64,000 nt of DNA from positions 226,001 through 290,000 of the forward strand of contig JAHCAY010000004.1 in assembly GCA_019634575.1 (NCBI GenBank). Reading direction: 5' to 3'. How positions within the stretch are numbered: the first letter of the stretch is position 1; each line of letters begins with the position of its first letter. The position numbers and the translations under genes are program-made. Source of the stretch: Candidatus Didemnitutus sp. (GTDB lineage Bacteria > Verrucomicrobiota > Verrucomicrobiia > Opitutales > Opitutaceae). The notes under the pieces are model-generated. The model searched no databases. It was not told where the DNA came from and saw only the letters and a program-made list of their open reading frames with translations. Positions 37,474 through 46,300 of the stretch are shown piece by piece.

Positions 37474-38766
37474 ATGCTCAAAAGGCTTTCCGCCATTCTT
37501 GTCGCCGTCGCGCTGGGCTTCGGCCTCGCGCACTTCGCCGCGCGGCAGTTCGGCGCGCCGAGCTGGTGGCCGAATCGCGAGCGCGACCGGAACGTCCGCT
37601 ATTTCCGCGATGTGCTCGACACCGTGAAGCAATACTACGTCGACGAAAAAAAGGCCGACTACGCCGCCCTCACGCGCGCCGCGCTGCGCGGCATGATGAG
37701 CGAGCTCGACCCGCACTCCGAATTCCTCGACGCCGAGGCTTACAGCCAGACCGAGGAGGAGCTGAACAATGAGTTCAACGGCGTCGGCATCCAAGTCGAG
37801 GAGCGCGACAACCACATCGTCGTCATCACCACCATCGCCGACACGCCCGCCGAGCGCGCCGGCATCCGACGCGGCGATCGCATCGTGAGCATCGACGGCC
37901 ACACGATCGACGATCCGAGCACCGAGAAAGCCGTCCGTCTCATTCGCGGTGAGCCGGGCAGCGAGGTGAAAATGGTTTTCTACCGCCCGAGCATCGATCG
38001 CGAAGTCACCTACGTTCTGAAGCGCGAACGCATCCGCCTCCGCAGCGTGCGCAACACCCAGATCTCGACCGACGGCATCGGCTACACGCAAATCACGCAA
38101 TTCAGCGAACGCACCGGCGAGGAGTTCGAGGCGGCGCTCAAGGAGCTCGAAAAACACGACCTGCGCGCTCTCGTCCTCGATTTGCGCAACAACCCCGGCG
38201 GCCTCGTCGATGCCGCCGTCGACGTCTGCGATCAGTTTTTCGACAAGAACGAGCTCATCGCCTACACGCAGGGCCGCACCAAGGAGTCGCGCGAGGAGTT
38301 TCGCGCCGAGGACAACCACCCGCGCCGCACCTACCCGATCGCGGTGCTGGTGAACGGCGGCACCGCGAGCGCGGCGGAGATCGTTTCCGGCGCCCTGAAA
38401 GACACCAAGCGCGCCGTCATCGTTGGCGAAAAGACCTTCGGCAAGGGCTCCGTGCAGAGCATCATCGAGACGCAGAACGGCGAAGGCATCCGGCTCACGA
38501 CCGCGCGCTACTACACCCCGAGCGGCATCACCATTCACGAGAAAGGCATCCAGCCGCAGGTCGAGATCGAGATGTCCGCTGACGACGAAGCGCGCCTCCG
38601 CATCCAGCAATCGCGCGACGACCTCGCCGGCGAGACCGAGTTCAAGGAGCGCTTCGGCTTCGCGCCCGTCGAGGACACCCAGCGCAACGCCGCCGAGGAG
38701 GTCCTGCACGGTGTGCTTGTCGCGCGACCGGCGGCGGCTCCGTCGCCGACGGCGCCGAAAAAGTGA
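37474..38766 (+). CDS. ctpA: C-terminal processing peptidase, S41 family
   Basis: This 430-residue protease has an N-terminal signal/anchor (about 1-22), then a PDZ domain (about 105-185, containing GVGIQVEERD). The S41 core holds LVLDLRNNPGGLVDAA, the nucleophile Ser299 in GGTASAAE and the general base Lys324 in KTFGKG. It cleaves C-terminal tails of periplasmic proteins. The Pro/Ala-rich end is disordered. Its start is 34 bp from the divergent methyltransferase start. tsaD follows 16 bp later on the same strand. Confidence 0.92.
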   Translation: MLKRLSAILVAVALGFGLAHFAARQFGAPSWWPNRERDRNVRYFRDVLDTVKQYYVDEKKADYAALTRAALRGMMSELDPHSEFLDAEAYSQTEEELNNEFNGVGIQVEERDNHIVVITTIADTPAERAGIRRGDRIVSIDGHTIDDPSTEKAVRLIRGEPGSEVKMVFYRPSIDREVTYVLKRERIRLRSVRNTQISTDGIGYTQITQFSERTGEEFEAALKELEKHDLRALVLDLRNNPGGLVDAAVDVCDQFFDKNELIAYTQGRTKESREEFRAEDNHPRRTYPIAVLVNGGTASAAEIVSGALKDTKRAVIVGEKTFGKGSVQSIIETQNGEGIRLTTARYYTPSGITIHEKGIQPQVEIEMSADDEARLRIQQSRDDLAGETEFKERFGFAPVEDTQRNAAEEVLHGVLVARPAAAPSPTAPKK

Positions 38767-38782
38767 CCAGCCGAGATCGACC

Positions 38783-39841
38783 ATGATTTTCGCGCTCGAG
38801 AGTTCCTGCGACGAAACGGCCGTGGCGGTTTTCGATCCGGCCCGTGGCTTCGTGGGCGAATGGGTGCACAGCCAGATCGCGCTGCACGAGGCTTACGGCG
38901 GCGTTGTTCCCGACCTCGCCAGCCGCGAACACCTCCAGCACTTCGCGCCACTCGTGCAGCGAGCGCTCGGTGTCGTCGCGCCGCCGCAAGTCACCCAGAT
39001 CGCTGTCACGCAAGGTCCCGGCCTCGCGGCGTGCCTCGCGATGGGTGTTACCGTCGCCAAGAGCCTCGGCCTCGCCTGGCGCGTGCCGGTCGTCGGCGTG
39101 AATCATCTCCGGGCGCACGCCTTCTCGCCGTTCATCGCGCTCCACGAGCAGGCGCCGGCGGAATTCGATGCGGCGTTCGCGCGCCTGTTGCCGCATCTCG
39201 GCCTGCTCGTCTCGGGTGGCAATACTGCGCTGTTTGCCATCGACGAAGAGCGCCGGATCAAGCTGATCGCCTCCACGATGGACGACGCCGCGGGTGAGGC
39301 GCTGGACAAGGGCGCGAAGCTCCTCGGTCTCGGCTACCCTGGTGGACCGCAGGTGGAAAAACTCGCGCGCACGGGCGACGCGAAGGCGTTCCAATTCCCC
39401 AAGGCGGTCGCGCAGAAGGCCACGCTCGATTTCAGCTTCTCCGGCCTGAAAACCAGTCTGCGCTATACGCTCGAGAAAATGGCGCCTGAGGAAATCGAGC
39501 GCCGCAAAGCCGACCTCTGCGCCAGCTACCAGCACGCCGTGATGGACGCGCTCGTGCGGAAGGCGAAGCTGGCGTTCGACCAGGGCGCGTTCCGCAGCGT
39601 CGGCCTCTCCGGCGGCGTGGCGAACAACAAGGTGTTGCAGGGGGAGATCGAAAAGCTCGCCGCGCATCGCCACGTGCCGTTTTTCCGGGCGCGTCCGCAG
39701 CACACCGGCGACAATGCCGGCATGATCGCCTTCGCTGCGTGGGCTGAGCGCGAACCCGGTGGCATCGCGCGAAACTCGGACGGGACGACCGGAGCGGGCT
39801 TTGACTTGGAAATCGCGCCGAGCTTGGCTCTGGCGCGATGA
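38783..39841 (+). CDS. tsaD: tRNA N6-adenosine threonylcarbamoyltransferase TsaD
   Basis: This 352-residue protein of the ASKHA fold makes t6A37 in ANN-decoding tRNAs. The opening is FALESSCDETAVAV (3-16). The iron-site motif is HLRAH (108-112) rather than the usual HxEGH, so both metal His remain while Glu and Gly are changed. LLVSGGNTALF and DFSFSGLKTSLRY are intact, and the late GGVANNKVLQ is present. The stop overlaps the start of the next gene (ATGA at 39838-39841), which couples it to a secreted enzyme of unrelated function. Confidence 0.92.
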   Translation: MIFALESSCDETAVAVFDPARGFVGEWVHSQIALHEAYGGVVPDLASREHLQHFAPLVQRALGVVAPPQVTQIAVTQGPGLAACLAMGVTVAKSLGLAWRVPVVGVNHLRAHAFSPFIALHEQAPAEFDAAFARLLPHLGLLVSGGNTALFAIDEERRIKLIASTMDDAAGEALDKGAKLLGLGYPGGPQVEKLARTGDAKAFQFPKAVAQKATLDFSFSGLKTSLRYTLEKMAPEEIERRKADLCASYQHAVMDALVRKAKLAFDQGAFRSVGLSGGVANNKVLQGEIEKLAAHRHVPFFRARPQHTGDNAGMIAFAAWAEREPGGIARNSDGTTGAGFDLEIAPSLALAR

Positions 39842-41976
39842 AGTTTCCCGTTGCGACTGCGGCCTGGGTCTTGGCTTCCAGTTCGGTTTTTGCAGCGCCG
39901 ATCGACCGCGAAGCGCTCGTCACGCGCCACAATCCGGTCGTGCGCACGGTCGACTACGACTCGCCGCTGACGGTCGGCAACGGCGGCTTCGCCTTCACCG
40001 TCGACGCGACGGGCCTGCAGACTTTCCCGACCGAGTATCACCGCAATGGCATCCCGCTGGAGACACTGTCGCGCTGGGCCTGGGTGCAGGACGAGAACCC
40101 GGCCGGTTACCAGCTCGCGGATGCGAACCGAAACTTCACCCATCCCGACGGCTCGGTGCACGGCTATCCGACCAACAGCAGTTCGCCCGCCGGCGACTGG
40201 CTGCGGCGCAATCCGCGCAACCACCCGCTCGGGCAGATCGCGCTCGACTGGCGAAAGCCCGACGGCACGGCGTTCATCCCCGCCGACGTGCGCGACGTCG
40301 AGCAGACGCTCGACCTCTGGCACGGCGTCATCCGCAGCCGGTTTTCGCTCGGCGGAAGACGGGTGACGGTGACCACGGCGTGCCTGCCCGACGAGGACAC
40401 GGTGGCGCTGCGCATCGAGTCCGACCTCGTCACGTCCGGCGAGCTCGCGGTCCGGCTCGCCTTTCCCCGCGGCCACGATCCGAAGGTGAAAAACACGCCG
40501 GGCTTCGACTGGACGCATCCGGAGACGCATGTGTCCGAGCTGAAGACCCCGCAGCAGATCGTCCGGCGCGTGAGCGGCCTGGCGTATGCGGTCTCGCTCA
40601 GCCGGCCGGCCGAGCCGACGGAAAAGCCGCACACGTTCCGTGTGCACGGCGAGCGCGGCGCCCGTGTGATGGAGCTGGCGGTGAACTTCGGCCCGTCCCC
40701 ACGCGCGCACGTCGCGGCCGACTTTGCCCGGGCGGAGGGCTACTGGCCGGAATTCTGGCGGCAGAGCGCCGCGGCGGACTTTGCGGTCAGCACCAATCCG
40801 CTCGCCCCGAAGCTCGAACGCCGGATCGTCCTCTCGCAATACCTCATGGCGGTGCAGATGGCCGGCGACGTGCCGCCGCAGGAAAGCGGGCTCACCTGCA
40901 GCACGTGGTATGGGAAGCACCACACCGAGATGCTCTGGTGGCACGCCGCGCATTTTCCGCTCTGGGGCCATCCCGAGCTGCTGGCGCGCAACGTCGACTG
41001 GTATCGGCAGAAGCTCCCGGTCGCGCGGGAACTGGCGCAAAGCCGCGGCCTGCGCGGGGCGCGTTGGGCGAAGATGGTCGGACCGGACCTGCGCGAGAGC
41101 CCCGGCGGCAATCCGCTCATCGTCTGGAACCAGCCGCACCTCGTCTACCTCTGCGAGCTGCTCTACCGCGCCGCGCCGACGCGCGCGACGCTCGAGCGCT
41201 ATGGCGAACTCGTGCAGGAAACGGCCGACTGCATGGCGTCGATGCTCTGGCTCGACGCGCAGCGCGACCGCTACGTGCTCGGTCCGCCGCTGTGGATTGT
41301 GCAGGAAATCTACGACCAGGCCACGAGCCGGAATCCGACCTTCGAACTGGCCTACTGGCGCTGGACGCTCGGCCTGGCGCAGCAATGGCGCGAGCGCCGC
41401 GGTCTGCCGCGGGAGCGATCCTGGGACGACGCCATCGCGCGGCTCTCGCCGCTGCCCGTGAAGGACGGCAAGTATGTCGCCCTCGAGTCGACGCCCGACA
41501 CCTGGGACAACATCGCCAGCCGCCACGATCATCCGGAAATGCTGATGGCGCTCGGCCTGATGCCCGAGACCCCGGCGGTCGACCGCGCGACCATGAACCG
41601 CACGCTCGATGCCGTGCTGCAGCACTGGGATTGGCAGACCAAGATCTGGGGCTGGGACTACCCGATGATCGCGATGACCGCCGTGCGACTCGGCCGGCCG
41701 GAGGTCGCGCTGGAAGTCCTGCTGCGCGACGGGCCCAACAACGTCTACCTGCCCAACGGCCACGCGCCGGTCCGCAGCGACGAGGCGCTGTCCGCCAACG
41801 CGCCGCTCGGCGCGCGGCGTCGCGAGATCGCGGTCTACCTGCCGGCGAACGGCGCATTTCTCGCCGCCGTTTCGCTCATGCTCGGCGGCTGGGATGGCGC
41901 GCCGGGGGAGCACCCGGGCATCCCGCGGGACGGCACCTGGGTCGTCAAAGCCGAAGGCTGGAAACCTCTGCCATGA
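39838..41976 (+). CDS. Secreted six-hairpin glycosidase-like protein
   Basis: This 712-residue protein starts in the ATGA overlap with tsaD. A signal peptide (about 1-20, ending FAA) precedes a beta-sandwich N-terminal region (about 30-300). An (alpha/alpha)6 toroid-like catalytic region follows (about 320-690), with Trp-rich helices such as STWYGKHHTEMLWWHAAHF and LHYQPHL-like NPLIVWNQPHLVYL. The overall form resembles GH65/GH95-like enzymes. No exact family or catalytic residues can be set. The neighbouring GH28 gene, coupled by an ATGA overlap, points to pectin or rhamnose-containing glycan use. Confidence 0.65.
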   Translation: MKFPVATAAWVLASSSVFAAPIDREALVTRHNPVVRTVDYDSPLTVGNGGFAFTVDATGLQTFPTEYHRNGIPLETLSRWAWVQDENPAGYQLADANRNFTHPDGSVHGYPTNSSSPAGDWLRRNPRNHPLGQIALDWRKPDGTAFIPADVRDVEQTLDLWHGVIRSRFSLGGRRVTVTTACLPDEDTVALRIESDLVTSGELAVRLAFPRGHDPKVKNTPGFDWTHPETHVSELKTPQQIVRRVSGLAYAVSLSRPAEPTEKPHTFRVHGERGARVMELAVNFGPSPRAHVAADFARAEGYWPEFWRQSAAADFAVSTNPLAPKLERRIVLSQYLMAVQMAGDVPPQESGLTCSTWYGKHHTEMLWWHAAHFPLWGHPELLARNVDWYRQKLPVARELAQSRGLRGARWAKMVGPDLRESPGGNPLIVWNQPHLVYLCELLYRAAPTRATLERYGELVQETADCMASMLWLDAQRDRYVLGPPLWIVQEIYDQATSRNPTFELAYWRWTLGLAQQWRERRGLPRERSWDDAIARLSPLPVKDGKYVALESTPDTWDNIASRHDHPEMLMALGLMPETPAVDRATMNRTLDAVLQHWDWQTKIWGWDYPMIAMTAVRLGRPEVALEVLLRDGPNNVYLPNGHAPVRSDEALSANAPLGARRREIAVYLPANGAFLAAVSLMLGGWDGAPGEHPGIPRDGTWVVKAEGWKPLP

Positions 41977-43238
41977 ATAACGCTTTTCTGAAACTCGCCG
42001 GAACCGCGTTTTTGCTCGCCTCGGTTTCCGCTGCCGCGCGCGACTTTGCCGTGACCGACTTTGGCGCCATGCCGAACGACGCCGGGCTTGATACCGCCGC
42101 GATCCAGCGGGCGCTCGACGAGGCCGCCGCGGCCGGTGGCGGGCGGGTGGTGGTGAGCGGCGGCACGTTCCGCAGCGGCGCGCTGTTCCTCCGCCAAGGC
42201 GTGGAGTTCCACGTTGCGGCGGGCGCGACCCTGCTCGGCTCGAACCGGATCGAGGATTACCCGCGTGCGCCGACGCGCGTCGAGGGCAGGCGCCAGGAGT
42301 GGCGCGTGGCGTTGCTCAATGCGGCCAATCTCACCGGCGTGCGCGTGACCGGCGCGGGTGTGGTCGATGGCAACGGCATCCTCTTCTGGGCCGCGTTCTG
42401 GCAGCGCCGGAAGGAGAATCCGAAGTGCACGAACCTCGAGGTGGAGCGTCCGCGGCTGATGTTCCTCGATTCGTGCCGCGACGTGCGGATCGATGGGCTG
42501 ACGTTCCGCGACTCGGGATTCTGGAATTTGCACCTCTATCGCTGCCGCGATGTCACCATCGACGGCGTGACGATCAAGGCACCCGATTCGGGCCCGATAC
42601 GCGGACCGAGCACGGATGGCATCGACCTCGACAGCTGCCGCGATGTCGTGGTGCGCCGGACGAGCATCTCGGTGGGCGACGACTGCATCGCGCTCAAGGG
42701 CACCAAGGGCCCTCACGCCGACCAGGACGCGGACAGCCCGCCGGTGGAGAACATCCTGATCGAGGACTGCACGTTCGGGGACGGCGCGGGCCTCGTGACG
42801 TGCGGCAGCGAGGCCACGCTCGTGCGCAACGTGACGGTCCGCCGGTGCAAGCTGACCGGCCCGAACAACGTGCTCAGCCTGAAACTGCGTCCGGACACGC
42901 CGCAGCGTTACGAGGACATTCTCGTCGAGGACATCGAGGTCGCCGTGCCAAACGGCGGGCGGATTCTGAAGGTCCAGCCTTGGTCGCAGTTCTTCGATCT
43001 CGCCGGCGAGGCGCCGCCGCGTTCGCACATCAAGAACGTCACCGTGCGCAATGTGCGCGGAACGATCGGGAGCATCGGCACGCTGTTGACGCACGACACG
43101 GCCACGATCGAGGGGTTCACCCTCGAGAACATCGACGTGAAGGCGGCGGACGCGAAACTCGTGGTCGGCAAGAACGTCGATCTCACCGTGCGCGATGCGA
43201 CGGTGAACGGCGCGCCGTTGGAGCGTAGCGTGAAGTGA
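41973..43238 (+). CDS. Polygalacturonase-like glycoside hydrolase, GH28
   Basis: This 421-residue protein has a signal peptide of about 22 residues. The right-handed beta-helix carries the three catalytic Asp: Asp215 (STDGID) and Asp236/Asp237 (VGDDCIALK). The normal GHG motif is replaced by Gly271-Ala272-Gly273 (DGAGLVTCGSE), so the helper His is absent. Polygalacturonases hydrolyse alpha-1,4-galacturonan. The missing His suggests a different pectin-type substrate or reduced activity. The gene is coupled by an ATGA overlap to the preceding six-hairpin enzyme, and the pair looks like a small pectin-use unit. Its end is 113 bp from the convergent uvrA stop. Confidence 0.85.
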   Translation: MNNAFLKLAGTAFLLASVSAAARDFAVTDFGAMPNDAGLDTAAIQRALDEAAAAGGGRVVVSGGTFRSGALFLRQGVEFHVAAGATLLGSNRIEDYPRAPTRVEGRRQEWRVALLNAANLTGVRVTGAGVVDGNGILFWAAFWQRRKENPKCTNLEVERPRLMFLDSCRDVRIDGLTFRDSGFWNLHLYRCRDVTIDGVTIKAPDSGPIRGPSTDGIDLDSCRDVVVRRTSISVGDDCIALKGTKGPHADQDADSPPVENILIEDCTFGDGAGLVTCGSEATLVRNVTVRRCKLTGPNNVLSLKLRPDTPQRYEDILVEDIEVAVPNGGRILKVQPWSQFFDLAGEAPPRSHIKNVTVRNVRGTIGSIGTLLTHDTATIEGFTLENIDVKAADAKLVVGKNVDLTVRDATVNGAPLERSVK

Positions 43239-43350
43239 AAGGGCCGTTGGGACAACGGCGCCTACCACCAAAGCGTGTGAGTGCGTCTCTCACAGGTCGG
43301 GGCGCTTGTCCTCCAGCGCCCCTGGATCGCGTCGCGCGAGTGAGGTTGAG

Positions 43351-46300
43351 CTACTTCTTCAGCTTCTCGCGCAGGTAGGGCGCGGTGGGGCTGCGTTTCA
43401 CCTTCTGGATGCCGGACAGCGGGCCCTGGTAGAGGATCTCGCCGCCGTTCGGGCCGCCGCTGGGGCCGAGTTCGATCAGCCAGTCGGCCTCGGCGAGGAG
43501 GTCGAGGTGGTGCTCGATCACGACGACGGTGTGGCCCTGCTCGACGAGGTTGTGCAGCACGCGGATGAGTTTTTCGCAGTCGCTGAGGTGCAGGCCGATG
43601 GTCGGCTCCTCGAGGAGGTAGAGGTTCTTGATCGCGATGCCGCGCGAGCGCTCGGTGTAACTCTGCAGGCCCTTCGTCAGCTCGGTCACGAGTTTGAGGC
43701 GCTGGGCCTCGCCGCCGGAGAGCGTCGGACTGCTCTGGCCGAGCGTGAGGTAGCCGAGGCCGCACGCGACCATGAGCTCGCAGACTTCCTTGAGCTGCGC
43801 GTGGAAATCGAAGAACGCCGCCGCTTCCTCGAAGGACATCTGGAGCACCTGGCCGATGTTTTTCCCCTTCCAGGTCAGGTCGGAGAGTTCAGGCCCGAAG
43901 CGCGTGCCGCGGCACGAATCGCAGGGCTGATACGAGTCGGGCATGAACGCCATCTCGAGCTTGATGCGGCCGGCGCCGGAGCAGGCTTCGCAGCGCCCGC
44001 CGGCGGTGTTGAAGGAGAAACGGCTGGCGTTGTAGCCGCGGACCTTCGACTCGGGCAGCGAGGCGAAGAACTGGCGGATGAGGTCGAAGATGCCGAGGTA
44101 GGTCGCCGGCGTGGAGCGCGGCGTCTTGCCGATGGGCGACTGATCTACCTCGATGACGGACTTGAAACCGGCGGCGCCGCGCAGCTCGGCGAAAGGCACG
44201 TGGTCGCCGTCGGGCTCGAAGCCGGTCGCGCGCACGAATTCCTTGCCGGTGAGCTTGCCCTTCGCCGCTTTGATCGCCGCGCTGACCGCGGGGTGCAGCA
44301 CGTCGCGGAAGAGCGTGGATTTGCCCGCGCCGCTCGGGCCGCAGACCATCACGAGGCGGCCGAGCGGTAGCGCGAGCGATTGGTCGGCGAGGTTGCGGTA
44401 GCGGATGTGGTCGAGTTCGAGCCAGGCGTTCTTCGCGCCGGAGGCGGGCAGCGCGCGGTAGTCGCCGCGCAGCGGATGCGCGATGCCCTTGGCGAGGAAG
44501 ACGCCGGTGAGCGAGCTGGCGTTGGCCTTGATCTCGTCCGGCGTGCCGTTGGCGAGGACGTTGCCGCCGTGCAGGCCGGCGCCGGGGCCGAGGTCGATGA
44601 TGCGGTCGGCGCGCTCCATGAGGACGTCGTCGTGCTCGACGACGAGGAGCGTGTTGCCCTTGGTGCGGAGCGCCTGGAGCGTCTCGATCAGGCGGTCGTT
44701 GTCGCGGGCGTGCAGGCCGATCGAGGGCTCGTCGAGGACGTAGAGGACGCCGGTGAGGTTGGAGCCGAGCTGGGCAGCGAGGCGGATGCGCTGGGCTTCG
44801 CCGCCGGAGAGCGTCTCCGTCGGCCGGTCGAGCGCAAGATAGTCGAGGCCGACGTGGGCGAGAAAACGCAGGCGTTCCTCGATCTGGGGCACGATGTCCT
44901 GCGTGATGAGTTTGCCGCGAGTGTCGAGCTGGAGGCTGCGCAGCGTGGCGATGAGCTGCTCGGGCGTGAGGCGAAGCAGCGCAGGGAGGGAGATGGAGCG
45001 ACCCGCGCTCGGAGATCGCGGGCTACCTTTCAGCGGCAGCTTCACGGCCCTGGCGATGCGGTTGAGGCGTTCGCCGTGGCAGGTGGGGCAGACTTTCCCG
45101 TCGGAGGTCGGATCGTCGGGGTCGAAATGGCGGAGCGCGTCGGCGACTTCGTCGGACATTTCCTCGTCCTCGTCGGGTTTGAGCATCCAGTCGAAGATGC
45201 GGCCGTGGCCGCGGCAGGTGGGGCACCAGCCCTTGGGCGAATTGAAGGAAAAGTGCTTCGGGTCGAGTTCGGGGAATGATTCGCCGGACTCGATGTCCGT
45301 GCGCGTGGTCGAGAACCACGAGAGGACCTTGCCGTCGGGTGTGAGGAGGAAGCAGGAGCCTTTGCCGAGCTTCAGGGCCGTGGTGAGCGCATCTTGGACG
45401 TGTCGCGCGCGGCCCGCCTTCGCCGAGGCGACGGCGGGTGAAGTGGTGTCGGCCGACTTGAGATCGGCCACCACCACTTCAATATCGTGCTCCTTGTAGC
45501 GGTCGAGCTTGGTGAAGGTGTCGACGCGCAGCAGGCGGCCGTCGGCGCGCATGAGTTCGTAGCCCTGTTTGCCGATCCACTTGGCGATCGGCTCGTGGTG
45601 GCCCTTGCGACCGCGGATGAGCGGGGCGCAGAGGTAAAGGTGCTTGGCTTTGCGCGCGGCGGGCGTGGCGAGAGTCTTGTCGAGGAGGCTGCGCAGCTGC
45701 GCCGGCGAGAGTGGTGTGACGGGCCGGTCGGTGTCCGGATGGTGCTGGATGCCGAGACGCGCGTAGAGCAGGCGGAGGTATTGCGCGACCTCGGTGATCG
45801 TGGCGACGGTGGACTTGCGCGAACCGCGGGTGACGCGCTGCTCGATCGCGACGGTCGGCGGGATGCCGGTGAGGCGGTCGATGTCGGGCCGAGGCAGCTG
45901 TTCGACAAACTGGCGCGCGTAGGGCGACATCGACTCCATGAAGCGGCGCTGGCCCTCGGCGAAAATGATGTCGAACGCGAGGGTCGACTTGCCGGAGCCG
46001 GAGACGCCGGTGACGACGGAGAGCTCGCGATGGGGGATGGAAAGCGAGATGTTCTTGAGGTTGTTCTCGCGTGCGCCGAGGAGCTCCAACGATTTTGGAT
46101 TTTGGATTTCGGATTTTGGATCGATTGCTTCGTAGGTGGCGGCGTCTTCGGCGGCGAGGAGCGCTGTGGCATTGTAACCTATTAGGTTACAAGTCGCGTC
46201 GGCGTCAGAGGGAGATGAGTCGGGTTTGTAACCTAATAGGTTACACTCGCGGAGGGCGGCGCGGAGGAACGGCGAGGTTGCCGTGTCGGCGGAGGCGATC

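Noticed and set aside
46172..46245. Operator pair (two gtaaccta palindromes) acting on a promoter
   Set aside because: Both lie deep inside the uvrA coding region with no gene start nearby. A repeat origin explains them better.
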